Assembly (NCBI GenBank): GCA_947687605.1
Contig: CANTUT010001244.1
Coordinates: 1-64,000 of the forward strand
DNA from: Reutealis trisperma
Taxonomy: Eukaryota; Streptophyta; Magnoliopsida; Malpighiales; Euphorbiaceae
DNA: 64,000 nt
Direction: 5' to 3'
Shown here one piece after another: positions 36,401-47,839 of the stretch (position 1 is the first letter of the stretch; the number at the start of each line of letters is the position of its first letter). The translations under genes were made by a program, and so were the position numbers. The notes under the pieces are model-generated. The model did not search any database. It saw nothing but the letters and a program-made list of their open reading frames with translations, and was not told where the DNA came from.

Positions 36401-39356
36401 GGCTTAAAACCTTGATTTACAATCCCTATCAAGCATTCAATTTCAACAACTGAATTGCCTCTGTTTTAGATACTTCAGACATAATCCAGACATAACATCT
36501 GCCTCTCTGGACCAGCCTGCGGTCTGATATCAAACTAGGAATGACAGCCATCTTGATTTTCTCATATGATATTTCCAGTATTTCAACTGTTTTAGGACGT
36601 TTCAAAAAGAACTTTTAGATAAAAGAATCACCTCTGCCAGGGTTTTGCAACATAATTAACCGTGCACATCCAAAATAATTACCTTGACATGAGGAGTTCA
36701 TAACGAATTAACAATGCCAGGTTTAACCAATCAATTAATTAGTGAAATGATTTGGGATAAATTAGAAGAGGAGCTACAGGCAAAATTACAAGCAATCCCA
36801 ACATGTTAAACCATACATGGATCATGGCAATATGTGGGGACAGAGGGAACAAAAAAGAAAGAAAGAAAAAAAGAGAGAAGTGTGACAAGACCCTACTAGC
36901 ATGAAAGCTCAATGATAATCTTCACGTGTTACAAGTTGCTGAAGTTGGTGCAGAAGAAATAATCTGCAGCCTAGATATGGCTAATAGAGCCTGCAGATTT
37001 GTGTTAAATTGAATAATTTTAGTTCCATAAAAGTGCTACTATGAACAGAGTAACTTTCTAAGCCAAAATACAAGGTACTATTCTAATCCATGGGAAGCTA
37101 TCATTTGGCATGTCTTTGGAAACTTACTAGCATGCTGGTTTAGACAATCAGGAAGATGTAAATGCATCATTTGCAACTGGATAAATCAAGGAAAATCTCA
37201 AAGATTTGCTAACCACAATTAAACTCATGCATAGGGCAAAAAATGAATTGAGCCAAGCTTTTGAATGCTTAGGTTTGGCTTGTTTATGAAATGATTTTTA
37301 GATTTAGGCTAGACTTGTCTCATTTATTAAACAAGCCAAGAGCAATGGTATTCAAATTTAGCTAGATGTTAAATAACTCAAAATGGAGGTAAAGGTTTTC
37401 TGAATAAATTTAAGTTATAAATGAAACTATTCAAAACTTTATTCAAATGATCTCAACTACTCATTTAACATTTTCCAATACACTTAACCATAATAAATAT
37501 TTTTTATATTGTTTATAATGGTATAACTTTTAGGGACCATACTCATCGTATGACTTTTTAGTACACAGTTCTAGTAAGTACATTCTAATACATTGTAGAC
37601 GCGTGTGAATTTGAAGTCAAAATCAAATTCCCAATGAATCTAAAGACAAACTGATTCGAAGGCTTATAAACAAGCTAGCTTGCAAACTTAAGCAAGCAAT
37701 TTTCATTAAGTTCAAATTGGGCTCATTTATTAAATGACCTGAGCTTGGCAGCATCAAACAGCTCTCGAAGCTGATTGGCTGATTTGTAGCCATACTCATG
37801 CAATGCTCAATATGCTTTAGGTGAAGTTCCAAACACTAACCTAAATTAGGAAAATGTTAGAAGACAAATATATTTCATTCCTAATCAACAAAATTAGAAT
37901 TTGGCAGAACTCATGCTATGTTTTCTCAGTCTTAGCTAATGACAAATAAACTCCCATGGATTGTAATGGCCAAATGTCACAAGATTCAAACAATCTGAAT
38001 AACAAACACATACTCAAAAATGCATCCTGATTGCATCAGTTAATGTTTTTGGGCGCATTCTGAAAACTCAACTAGACTGAAAAATATTAGAACATATAAA
38101 TATGCTTCAAACATTTAGGTACACCATAAAATTGGCTCATTCAAATGAACTAAGTGTAAAGCAGTTAAACAGCAGAGGTGTCATGAGAGGGAAAAAAAAT
38201 TATTAGAATTGGTAATGAAGTTAATACCAGGGAACATGTGATAAATTGAGCAAAAGAACAAAATGGTCAAAATTCATGTAGCTTAAATAAATAAAGAATC
38301 AAGAAAACTGAGTGAATATAATCCTTGCGATTTATGATGTATAATTCCTGTTATAAAGAGGGAGTGTAAGATAAAATTTACCAATCTTTGCAACCCTCGC
38401 ACTGCACCATTAGATCATCTGGATTATATGGCATCTCACATTTACAGTACCTTCAAAGGAGAACCCCGAAAAAAAAAAAACCAAGACACCAGTTCAAAAC
38501 ACCAATCAATTGAACACCAAATACCCACAAAAATTAAATCAAAACTAACAATAAAAAATGCATAAGAGTAAGAATACTCACACAGCTACACGATCAGGGG
38601 TGAATCCGCCAGTGGCAGCCTTGTATTCGAACCTACAAAAGTAATCCTCAGCACCAACATTTTCTAGTTTAGTGTAGTTCTTGAAGGAGTGCACAGTGCA
38701 CTTGCCTTCAATTGTATGTGCACTTTGAACATCGTAATGGTCTGATAAGAAAAGCTCTTTTGCCCCATGGAATTGGCGGCGACCACCGATTGACTCCTCT
38801 GGGCGATAGTACCACCGGACACGAACTTTGACGTTATTGCGATGATCGGCCTCAATTTTCTCGACACGGGCCACGTACGGAGGCTTATCGGAGTCCGCTG
38901 GTCGCATCAAAACACAATCACTAGCTGCAATAAAAAATAAAACATCAAAAACGAACAAACCCAAAACCGAATGAGAAAAAAAAAATTCCAAATAAACAAT
39001 AAAAACGAGATTTTGGGTATTCAAAACAAACAAAAAAAGAGAAGAAAAAGAACAGACAAATACTGAAATAACCCAAATTTTAAAAATGACTGAAAAGGAA
39101 ACGAAAAAACAATCAACAAAAGAAAAGCAAACAAATTTAACGGGTTTTCAAAACTTGATATGAGAAAGGAAAAATTTACAATCTGGGTTTAACTAGGCAA
39201 AGAATTTAAATGCGAAATTCATGGATTCCCAAAGCCAAAAATGGTAAGAAAGAGAAAGAGAAAGAGAGAGACAGAGTATATACGTCGAACAACTTTGTTG
39301 GTGCCTTTGATAGTGTAGGAATCGAGGTCTTTTTTGCCAGGTTTAGTTTTGGCCAT
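31261..39356 (-). CDS. EBS: EBS-like BAH-PHD histone reader, five exons, 216 aa
   Basis: Exons in coding order are 39284-39356, 38582-38924, 38382-38450, 35016-35154 and 31261-31287. They sum to 651 bp in one frame, with GT/AG at all eight splice sites. Residues about 25-140 form a BAH domain (VRVRWYYRPEESIGGRRQF, FHGAKELFLSDHYDVQSAHT). About 144-190 form a C4HC3 PHD finger (YCKCEMPYNPDDLMVQCEGC, then FHPSC and FLCSDC). The C-terminus VETKRRKR is a basic, probably nuclear-localising tail. In Arabidopsis, EBS reads H3K27me3 through BAH and H3K4me2/3 through PHD, and represses the floral activator FT. The DSYTIKGTNKVVR start and the tail favour EBS over its paralogue SHL. The N-terminus is shorter than in Arabidopsis EBS. 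An in-frame upstream ATG at 39470 exists, but homology supports 39356. Confidence 0.95.
31730..32085. mobile_element. MITE-like element in EBS intron 4
   Basis: The left end GGGCACATTTGGTTTCTTTT faces the right end, which reads GGGTTATACTCGGTTTGCTT in reverse complement. The inner parts also pair (ATGAGAATAGAAAT with ATTCTATTCCCATTTC-type sequence). A GG(N)nTTTGGTTT start is common to PIF/Harbinger and hAT MITEs. No convincing target duplication was found, so the superfamily stays open. Confidence 0.5.
33153..33490. repeat. Three tandem copies of a 105-bp unit ending in CT repeats
   Basis: CAATAAAATTT(C)CAATTTCTC then AACAGAATATAGGACCTCA and ATCTATTTCAAATAACTAAG each occur three times (from 33153, 33258 and 33363). 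Every copy is followed by a CT run of different length, and the last one grades into (CA)n. The CT run probably primed the duplication. Confidence 0.88.
34141..34495. mobile_element. MITE with terminal inverted repeats of about 70 bp in EBS intron 4
   Basis: The left end CCTTGAGGTTAGCTATAATA...CAAAATTAGCTATTTTAGTC pairs with the right end, which in reverse complement reads CCTGAGGTTTGACATGATAT...GAAAATTAGTTATTTAGGTC. The middle is about 200 bp of AT-rich sequence. No transposase is present. Confidence 0.65.
35016..35154 (-). CDS. EBS: EBS exon 4 (second half of PHD finger)
   Basis: 139 bp with acceptor TTGTAG|G and donor CCAAG|GTGAGT. It completes Trp, then FHPSCMGMTIEEAKKLDHFL with CSDC, giving the His-Cys and Cys-Cys ligands. 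A Ser/Pro linker follows (SDDDAKRPLSAFPVSPSVEA). Confidence 0.95.
35155..38381 (-). other. EBS: EBS intron 3 (3.2 kb)
   Basis: It interrupts the PHD-finger Trp codon. GT donor at 38381-38380, AG acceptor at 35156-35155. The sequence is fairly unique and less AT-rich than the flanking repeats. I saw no coding or RNA gene in it; the open frame 37623-37832 has no recognisable domain. Confidence 0.8.
38382..38450 (-). CDS. EBS: EBS exon 3 (first half of PHD finger)
   Basis: 69 bp with acceptor TTTGAAG|G and donor GATTG|GTAAAT. It gives YCKCEMPYNPDDLMVQCEGC plus KD and the first two bases of the Trp codon. It carries the first four zinc ligands (CxC, CxxC). Confidence 0.94.
38582..38924 (-). CDS. 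EBS: EBS exon 2 (BAH domain)
   Basis: 343 bp with acceptor TTGCAG|C and donor GCTGT|GTGAGT. It holds almost the whole BAH domain, from SDCVLMRPADSDKPPYVARV to FEYKAATGGFTPDRVAV. Conservation is very high and there are no stops. This is the strongest evidence that the gene is functional. Confidence 0.96.
39284..39356 (-). CDS. EBS: EBS exon 1
   Basis: It encodes MAKTKPGKKDLDSYTIKGT and ends in KVVR plus one base, at donor C|GTATAT (39283-39282). The stretch is Lys-rich and precedes the BAH domain. The reading frame stays open upstream to an ATG at 39470, but those 38 residues (MPFISHISPP...) do not resemble the family. Confidence 0.93.
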
Positions 39357-39650
39357 GAATCGTTTGGTTTGATTATGGTTGATAGCTTGGCAGAGAGTAT
39401 TGGTTGGATTTGCTGTAAAGAGAACAATACAAAGCGAAAATGGAGGTGAAATGTGGGAAATGAAAGGCAAAATGTATAAAGATTGAGAAGGTTTAAATGG
39501 GGTTTAGGTTACTGCAAGGAAGAAAGAAGGAAAGGAAAATAGAAACCCTAGGAACTGGGAAGAGCAGGCTTTAGCTAGCTCTACGTGAGAGAGAGAGAGA
39601 GAGGGAGAGAGAGTAAGGCAGGCTTTGTTGCGATGTGAGAAGAAGCAAGA
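39357..39650 (-). promoter_or_regulatory. EBS: EBS 5' UTR and proximal promoter with (CT)n
   Basis: On the coding strand, a CT repeat (GA on the plus strand, 39581-39613) lies about 230 bp before the start codon. Pyrimidine-rich tracts near the start are common in TATA-less plant promoters. No clear TATA box was found. Exact transcript start unknown. Confidence 0.4.
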
Positions 39651-41189
39651 TGGAGGACACGTCATCATCCAAAATGTTCCTTTTTATTTATTTATACAGT
39701 GTTTATTTAAGGCTACTGTTTCTAAATACTGTAGGGCACAAAAATGTTTTCACTTTATTGGAATTAACTTCATTAATTAATGGTAAGTCAATTCCACAAA
39801 TTTTTATTTTTTTTTTATGAATTCATACTCTGCATAAATGAAAATTTTTAATTCTTAAAAAATTAATGAATGGTTAATTTATGAAGATTATCACTTGATA
39901 TTTCAATATTTAAAATAGGTTTTGATTTAGGAAAAATAATTCAAAAAAAAAGAAAAAAATTTTATTTGAATGATTAATTAGTTTAATTATTAAAGCGTTA
40001 TGTTTTACATATGAATGATTATTTTGAGAGGAGGCTTTGCTGAATTCTAGTGAAATATTATGAGTTAATTTAGGATAGAGGGGCGAATAAAACGATTTAT
40101 TATTGGGCCTATATTAAATTATACAGTAGCTATTTTAATTCTCAGGTGAATAGCTAGTTAAAAGTATTAGCCAAAATTAGCCAAGTGAGTTGAAATATAG
40201 TGAGTTCAATCTTAGATAGACAAGCTAGTGGCCTCGACGCTAAAAATACAAGTCAAGGAGGTTGAGTTGATGAGATTGATATAGAGAAGCGAGCAAATAG
40301 CCTCGACAATTTAAAAACAAGTTGAGGAGGTTTAGTTGACGAGTTCAATTTAGAGAAGCAAGAAGTTAGTCTCAACACTAAAAAGAAGAGTCAAAATGTT
40401 TAATTTGTATATAAGATGAAGTGAAGCGAGCTGATATAATTGACCTTTGTCTACAGATGAGACAAAGCAAAGAGAAGTGAAATTTTATCTAGAGATGAGG
40501 CAAAGCAAGGCGAGCTAATATACTCTCAAGTGCTTGCAAATTGTTAACTCAATAAAATATTATAGTAGCACATAATCAAAATTGCTATAAATTTATGAAT
40601 AAATTAGGTGAAATAATAATGTGAACCAAGGCTTATATTACACATAATTTTCCTAAAACAGTTTCGTCCCTCGCCGTGTTGTAGGTACTTGACGATTGTT
40701 TGGCATCTGTCTCCTAGGATACAATGGTAATCAAGCAACATTGAGTACCACAAAATTACTTCTCCATAAACTAAAATTGTGCTCAATGTTATTGCCAGAA
40801 TAAGAACCTTTAAACACTAGAAAGACTTTCTAATAATATTAAGAAGGTAAGAAGCTCTTATTTTTGATGCATTTTGAAAAATGAACAAAATTTCCTTATA
40901 TAGAGAACATAAAGGGCAATAAAGGCATAAAGTATTTAAACGATCAATTAAAAAGATTGTTATAAAGTAATGAAAAGAAATGTTAGAAAGTAATTAAAGA
41001 ATATGAATTTCTCATTCAATTATCTTTAATATATTTTGCTACAAAGATCTATTGGTTTATTTGTAGAGAAAATGCAAGAAACTTTGAGAAAAACTTTAGT
41101 AGCCACCAAAAAATAAAAGAACAATGAAGAAATTTCTAGAAACAAAAGAAAATGCTCAATACCATAACAAGTTTTGAATGAGGAAATGA
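39651..41189. other. Spacer upstream of EBS, no gene recognised
   Basis: AT-rich, with a three-copy 70-bp tandem repeat at 40201-40408. The open frame 40604-40786 shows no domain. Confidence 0.5.
40201..40408. repeat. Three tandem 70-bp units (GAG...CTCGAC...AAGTTGAGGAGG)
   Basis: Units start at about 40201, 40271 and 40341. Each has GAGTTC/GAGATT, a 'TAG-CTCGAC(A/G)' core, then ACAAGT-(G/A)AGGAGGTT. Divergence is about 20-25%. No coding pattern. Confidence 0.7.
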
Positions 41190-41936
41190 ATTCTAGTTTC
41201 ATTTAAAACTGGGGTAAGGGTTCTCCTATTAATTTCAATAACCTGAAAGTCTTTAGATGCCTGTGTTTTGCCTTATCTCTTGAAAGAAAGATAAAGAAAT
41301 TTGATCCACAAGCATCCAAATATATCTTCTTAAATTATCAACATGGCACAAAGGGTTAAAAAGTCTATGATCTTATTAATCATTCTATTCTAATTTCTAG
41401 AAATGTCATATTTTATTAACACATTTTTCCTTTCATTTTTAAAATGCTTGAGATGACACCTTTGTTTATCCAATTCCATATGATCATTCTGCTCTTATAT
41501 CAGATCCCATGATTCCCACTTCTTCATCTCACTCTCCTCAACCTTAGCCTCAGTCCATTTCCTATCAACTTGATCCACCAACTAATTTTACTTTTGTTGC
41601 AATTCCTTATATTAAATCACATATTTCTAATAATCATTTGATTCCCCTTAGAAAATCTACTAGCCTCCATAATCCCCTAACTTACTCGCAGGACTATCAT
41701 TGCCAATTAGCATCTTCATTGTCTCAATCTAATTCAATCATCACAACTATTGCAGATCCACTACTAGGTACACCTCGTTCTTTATCTTAAGTTCTTTCTT
41801 ATGATGAACTTTCCTGATTCATAAAGCCTTCTCTGTTGTTTGAACCTAAAACTTATAAAGAGCTATAAAGGATGTAAAATAGCAAGAAACCATGAATAAT
41901 GAATTATAAGCTTTAGCAATAAATAACACTTGGAAA

Positions 41937-42048
41937 TTGAATTATTTACCTCATATGAAGCAACTAATAAGCCCCAAATGGGTTTATAAAGTTTGAATTA
42001 TTTACCTCATATGAAGCAACTAATAAGCCCCAAATGGGTTTATAAAGT
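41937..42048 (+). repeat. 56-bp exact tandem duplication in the copia pseudogene
   Basis: TTGAATTATTTACCTCATAT...GGGTTTATAAAGT is present twice with period 56 and almost no difference. It duplicates the start of the RT domain out of frame. Its identity shows it is young relative to the host pseudogene. Confidence 0.92.
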
Positions 42049-42109
42049 TAAGTACCATTATGATGGAAGCATTGAGGTATAATGCCAGATTTGTCGCTAA
42101 GGGCTATAC

Positions 42110-42480
42110 CGGTCTTTTAAAAATCGAACCGGTGATTGAATCGATCAGCTTACTAGTTCCCGATCCCACTAGTTCATCCTTATGTGATTAATACAATATA
42201 TCAAATTACAACCATCCAAAAAATACATCTAAAAAAATAAATATAATTAACCAAATACTAAATTTAAATACATTTAAGAAAAAAATACAATAGAAGTTAT
42301 AATTCTTTTTAATGATTTTCAAAATTGGACCGATTGACTGATTCACTAATTTTTTTATTTTGGCTGGTTCAATCCAATTTAATTTGAAATCCAGTTATTT
42401 AAAGGCAATCGAACCAGATTGGCCTCCGATTCTCAGTTCAATCAGTTGAACTAGCTAGTTCAGTCTAATTTTTAAAACAC
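42110..42480. mobile_element. MITE of about 370 bp inside the copia pseudogene
   Basis: The ends are CGGTCTTTTAAAAATCGAAC and (reverse complement) GTGTTTTAAAAATTAGACTG. The flanks GGGCTATAC (42101-42109) and ATGCTGTAC (42482-42490) look like an imperfect 8-10 bp duplication, which would fit a Mutator-like MITE. The copia reading RFVAKGY breaks at its left edge and resumes at its right edge. The inner part is rich in CCGGTT/AACCAG-type motifs. Confidence 0.7.
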
Positions 42481-43125
42481 TATGCTGTACATAACAAGGA
42501 GTGGACTATCTAGATGTTTTCTCTCTTATTGCCAAAATAACAACTATTGGAGCTTTACTTATCATATCAGTAGTCAAAGAATGACACTTGAAACTTGTTA
42601 TCAGCAATACATTCTTACATGGAGGTCTCTATGAATAAGTGTATATGCAACTTCCATAATGTCTTTTATCTTCATAACCAAATTAAGTCTGTCATTTATT
42701 TAAGTGTCTTTATAGACTTAAACATGCTAATAGATAATGGTATGCCAAGCTTTCATAAACCTTAATTCATCAAGATTTTGTCCAAACTCATTTAGATTCC
42801 TCTCTTTTCATTAAGAAGATTGATTCCTCTTTCACTACCCTACTAATTTACATTGATGATGTATTTTTGGTGGTAATTGTCTCTTTGACGTTAGTCCATC
42901 AACAATTATCTTCATGATATTTTTAAAATTAAAGACCTTGGCTTTTTGAAATATTTCTTCAGTTTTGAAGTAGCTAGAACAACATGTTGGTATTTCTATA
43001 TGCCAAATGAAATATGCCTTGGAACTACTTAATGATACTGATTTTCTTGGTTTCAAGCCTTCCAAAACTCCCATGTTATCAGCAAACAAGGTAAAGTATT
43101 CCAATGACTCTTTCATTCCAGATAT

Positions 43126-44891
43126 TATGAACTCACATTTTAGTACTTCCAAAATTAACTATGAACTCACCAAAATTGACCGAAATATTTTTAGCATGAA
43201 CTGACATTCCTCTGATCAGACTGAAATTTCTATACCAGAGGATTTCTCCTAAAACTGACTGTCAAATAGTTTGAAAATTAATGTTGAGACCATCAACATT
43301 GATAAAAAATTCTTTAGAATTTCGAAAGCCCCTAAAAAATAACCCAAAAACCTAAAAAACCACGAAAGCTAAGCCAGTGTCAATGCCGCTGAGACAACTA
43401 GTGAATTTGTTAGCTAGTTTGATTCAACCGTTAGCCTTCCCGTCAATCGGCAGACTTGCCAAATAGTTTGGTTCAATCACTACTCTTCCCAGCGGCTGCC
43501 ATTGCAAAGGTCGATGGAGTCTCACAAGGGGCCGCGGATCCGCTAGCTTCCTCTGCGACTGGTTCCTCTTTCTACTTCAAAATTTCATTTTTACCCTTTC
43601 TAACCAAATTTTCAGCACCATTCAGCCCTACCCTTCTGGTATTTTCAATTTCCTCTTCCAATAATGCTCTTACCTCATTTGCCAATAAATATATCATTTT
43701 CTCACCATTTTTTAACACCCTTGAGTATTTGTTGATAGTTATCTACTTGCTTTCTCTCTATCTCTTTCTCTCCCTCTCTCTCTATAATTAATCTCTCTAT
43801 ACTCTCTTTGAGCAGTCCCTAAATTAATTAATCTCTTTTTAATTTTAATTGATTTTAAGTTAATTAATTAATTAAAAATTAATGAAATTCTCTTTGAATT
43901 TAATTAATGTAATATAATTAATTATACTCTTTTTGAGTAATTAATTAAAAACCTACTCTCCTTGAGTAATTAATTAATCATTTAATCCTTCTTAGATTAT
44001 TCTCATCAAATCCACTCTTCTTGAGTAAGACTCCCACTTTTCAACTTTGATAAAATGAAACTTCAATCTAGAAAGATCTTTCGCCCCTCACAGCGCCAAA
44101 AAATAAGGTATAGTATCTTCTCTCACCCACAAAAATCTCCAAATCAAATCAAATTAATATGATCAATCCCTAAACCCTACCACTTAATCGTGAAATGAAC
44201 TATGTGAATTTTGATCCCTATTCAATAGGGTACGTAGGCATACTTGGAGTCTAAATCCAAATCTCAATTAATCTCCTTCCCTTTATTTTCCATATGAATA
44301 TTTATATTTTGTAAGGGAATTTGTGGTCTTCTTAGAACCCATAAGGGTTAAAGAAGGCATCCTATTACTTAATTAATGCAATTAATTTAATTATCTTGGC
44401 TTTAAGGAGTGACTTGTGGTCCTCGTAAAATCTATAATTAAGGACTACAAAGAACACCCTCGCCAGCTTGTAGGTGTTTAATTTATTTGCTTTTTCAAAT
44501 TTCTCCATGTGTTCATAATTATACTATATTCATGTATTTTAATTGTCATTTATATTTATCATTTATGAAATTAATTTTTTATGTCAAATTAAACTTAGAA
44601 GTCAAATTTAGATTATTTGAAACCAAAAATTTAGTCCTGAATTCAACTAGTTCGAGGGCTAATGATTTTATCCTTGGGTGAATTAATAAATTTAAGTCAA
44701 ACTTGAATTTTTCTTTAAATTTTTCATTTTAAAATAAATTAGTTTGACGACTCCCAAATTATTTTAAAAAAAATCAATTTTTTGAATAAATAACCATTCT
44801 AATCATAAGCACCGAAAGTTGAATCTAAACCTTAAAAATCAGTCGCCTTCAAAACTCTCGAACAAGGAGGGGCATTCAGTGAGGTCCCATA
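43126..44891 (+). repeat. Solo gypsy-type LTR D inside the copia pseudogene
   Basis: It runs from TATGAACTC (43126) to GGTCCCATA (44891), flanked by GATAT at 43121-43125 and 44892-44896. The copia reading stops at ...SFIPDI and continues with SYRTLIG beyond it. It shares with LTRs A-C the U5 block with CCTATTCAATAGGGTACGTA (44215-44234) and an AGAACCCATAAGGGTTA-like block (44334-44350). Its termini have changed from TG..CA to TA..TA. The open frame 43456-43791 lies wholly within it and is not a gene. Confidence 0.92.
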
Positions 44892-45185
44892 GATATTTCC
44901 TCTTACAGAACCTTAATTGGAATGCTACTTTATTTGACCCAATACTATACCAAATATAAACCTCTCAATACAACAACTTTCTCAGTTCCTTGATAAACCT
45001 ACAACAGTTCATATGACTATTGCTCGTAAAATTTTGAGATACATTAAAATTTCTCCTAGTCAAGGTTTATTCTTCTCTACTCAGTCCAAATTACAGTTCC
45101 AAGGTTTCTCATACTATTACTGAATTACATGGCAACTCATTCATATAAGTCTGTCACTAGATATTGCCTATTTAATAAATAAATG

Positions 45186-45382
45186 ATTTCATAAAATAGA
45201 GAAAGTAAATGATTTTATAAAATAGAGAGAATTTTTTTTAATTTAAATAAGAATAATTTTTTTTCAATTTTGATTTTTGCGTACAATTACAATGAACTTT
45301 TTAAATTAGGGTATAATTATTTTTTAAAAAAAAGGAGTATAATTGCAAAAAGACATAAAGTTTAAAATATATTTGTTCAATA
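45186..45382. other. Short AT-rich spacer between two copia elements
   Basis: A duplicated AAATGATTT(C/T)ATAAAATAGAGA occurs at about 45181 and 45208. No gene. Confidence 0.5.
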
Positions 45383-45528
45383 TATTATAATATATTATAG
45401 GATTTGATTGATATCTTTTCATATACGTGAATACTTTAGTTTCCATATTAGTATTGATTGTATTTTCCTTATTAAAAAAACTTCTTATTTCTTTCTTTTC
45501 TGTACTCTATATAGAGACCCTAATACTA

Positions 45529-46073
<545 letters not shown>

Positions 46074-46628
46074 CATAACTATAAAATCATTTCTTTTATT
46101 GTAGGATGTAAATCGTTTTTTTTTTTAAACATATGAAACAATTGTAAATCGTTTTTTAAGTTACATAACTATAAAATCATTTTTTTTAAGTTACAGAATC
46201 ATTTTTTTTTGTTTGTTGTTTTATATACATGACCATCATTTTTATGAAAAAAAAATTATTATTATTATATGATGTTATTTAATTTTCATTAAGTATATTC
46301 AAGTTTCTGAAAAATTAGCATTATATTTTAAATTCTAGTTCCTAAAGAACTAGTACTATTTTTCAAATTGTAGTTCATAAAGAAACTAGTATTATTTATA
46401 GTTCCTAAAAAACTAATTAAACAAATAATTAAGGAATAAATTCCAAAAAAAGAATTTTTGGCCCTAAGTTCTTGAAGAACTAAAACTAAATATCCATGAA
46501 CCTAGTATTCCAATTCATTGAATGATTGATATTTTTTATTCCTAAAGAACTGATTGCATTGTCTATTAAGTTTTTAAAAGACTAATTTTATTATGATACT
46601 AATGCACATTATTTCTTTTGTATAGATA

Positions 46629-47654
46629 ATGTTGAACATGACAAAACTCAAATTCACGGCCCTTGATCTTTCGGGTAAGAATTACTTATCATGGATATTG
46701 GATGATAAGATACATTTGGATGCTAAGGGCCTTGACAATACAATCAAAGATGGAAATCAGGAATCTCAACAGGATCGCGCCAAGGCGATGATTTTCCTTC
46801 GTCACCATCTCAATGAAGGATTGAAACTTGAATATTTGACTGTTAAAGATCCATTACTCCTTTGGAACAACTTGAAAGAAAGATTTAATCATCATAAGTT
46901 TGTCATACTTCCAAAGGTTCGTTATGAGTGGATACACTTACGATTTCAAGATTTTAAAATTGTAAGTGAATATAATTATGTTTTTCATAGAATTACCTCC
47001 AAATTGAAATTATGTGGAAAAAAGATTACTGACCATAATATGTTAGAAAAGACATTCACTACATTCCATGCCTCGAATATGCTCCTATAGCAACAATATC
47101 GAGAAAAATGTTTTAAAAAATATTCTGAATTAATTGAATGTCTTCTTGTTGCTGAACAAAATAATGAACTCTTATTGAAAAATCATGAAACTCGTCCAAT
47201 TGGTTCTGCTCCATTCTCTGAAGTGAATGAGACAACACATAACAATGTTGGACAAGGACGAGGAAGAGGAAGGAGGAACAATCATAGTCGAGGATGTGGC
47301 AGAGGTCATGGCAGAAATCATGACAATGGAAATCGTGGTGCTAAAAATAATAATGCAACTTCCCACTAGAAGTGGAAAGAGAATAATGGATCAAAGAATA
47401 ATTCAAGAAATCATTGCTATCGATGTGGGGCAAAAGGGCATTGGTCTTATACCTGTCACACACAAAAGTATCTTGTCGATCTTTATAAAGAGTCCTTGAA
47501 GAAAGGCAAAAATATTGAAGTAAATTTGGCAGAAAATAATGATGTCTTTGGTGATGATCCTATTGATGTTACACATTTAGATGTGACAGATTTTTTTGAG
47601 CATCCTAAAAGAAAGATTGATCATTTGATTGGTGATGGCAAAGCGAATGCCTAA
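46629..47654 (+). pseudogene. Copia gag with two nonsense codons
   Basis: 342 codons in one frame from ATG 46629 to TAA 47652-47654. It has the copia Gag core (LKFTALDLSGKNYLSWILDD near residues 6-25; LLLWNNLKERFNHHK about 78-92). A Gly/Arg-rich stretch follows (GRGRGRRNN), then the zinc knuckle CYRCGAKGHWSYTC (CX2CX4HX4C, about 47424-47465). In-frame TAGs at 47088-47090 and 47367-47369 both fit CAG>TAG changes. The protein would coat RNA in virus-like particles. The preceding leader (46070-46628) has a run of 'CTAAAGAACTA' motifs but no ORF. Confidence 0.93.
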
Positions 47655-47839
47655 ATTGATATGTTTCTCTTTTAGTTTTCTTAATTTGATTTGTATTTTG
47701 GGATTTAAACACTAGTTTAAAGTGTTTATGAATAATTTGTTTTTTTTTAATTTGTTTTTTTTTTTTACTTTTGGATTGAGTTTTAATCAATAATTATTGA
47801 GTTATTATTATGTTTCTTATAAGTACATTTTATTTTGGT

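Larger units (their letters stand above)
41190..45185 (+). pseudogene. Decayed copia pol, interrupted by a MITE and a solo LTR
   Basis: Reading in shifting frames: integrase C-terminal part with LKVFRCLCFALSLERK (about 41250-41300) and KVYDLINHSILISRNVIFY (about 41360-41415); the RT start with PQMGL (GCKWVYK-like) and RYNARFVAKGY (about 42077-42108); LDVFSLIAKITT (about 42510-42545); YIDDVFL (about 42852-42872, RT catalytic motif); KYALELLNDTDFLGFKPSKT (43010-43069); then, beyond the LTR, YRTLIGMLLYLT (about 44910-44945), VHMTIARKILRYIK (about 45010-45051) and an RNase H start. Gag and the LTRs of this element were not found, so it is an old fragment. Confidence 0.85.

Noticed and set aside
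39206..39449. Open frames overlapping EBS exon 1 on both strands
   Set aside because: They are shadows of exon 1 and of the flanking GA/CT repeat.
43456..43791. 111-codon plus-strand open frame
   Set aside because: It lies within solo LTR D and becomes a Ser/Leu-rich translation of CT repeats.
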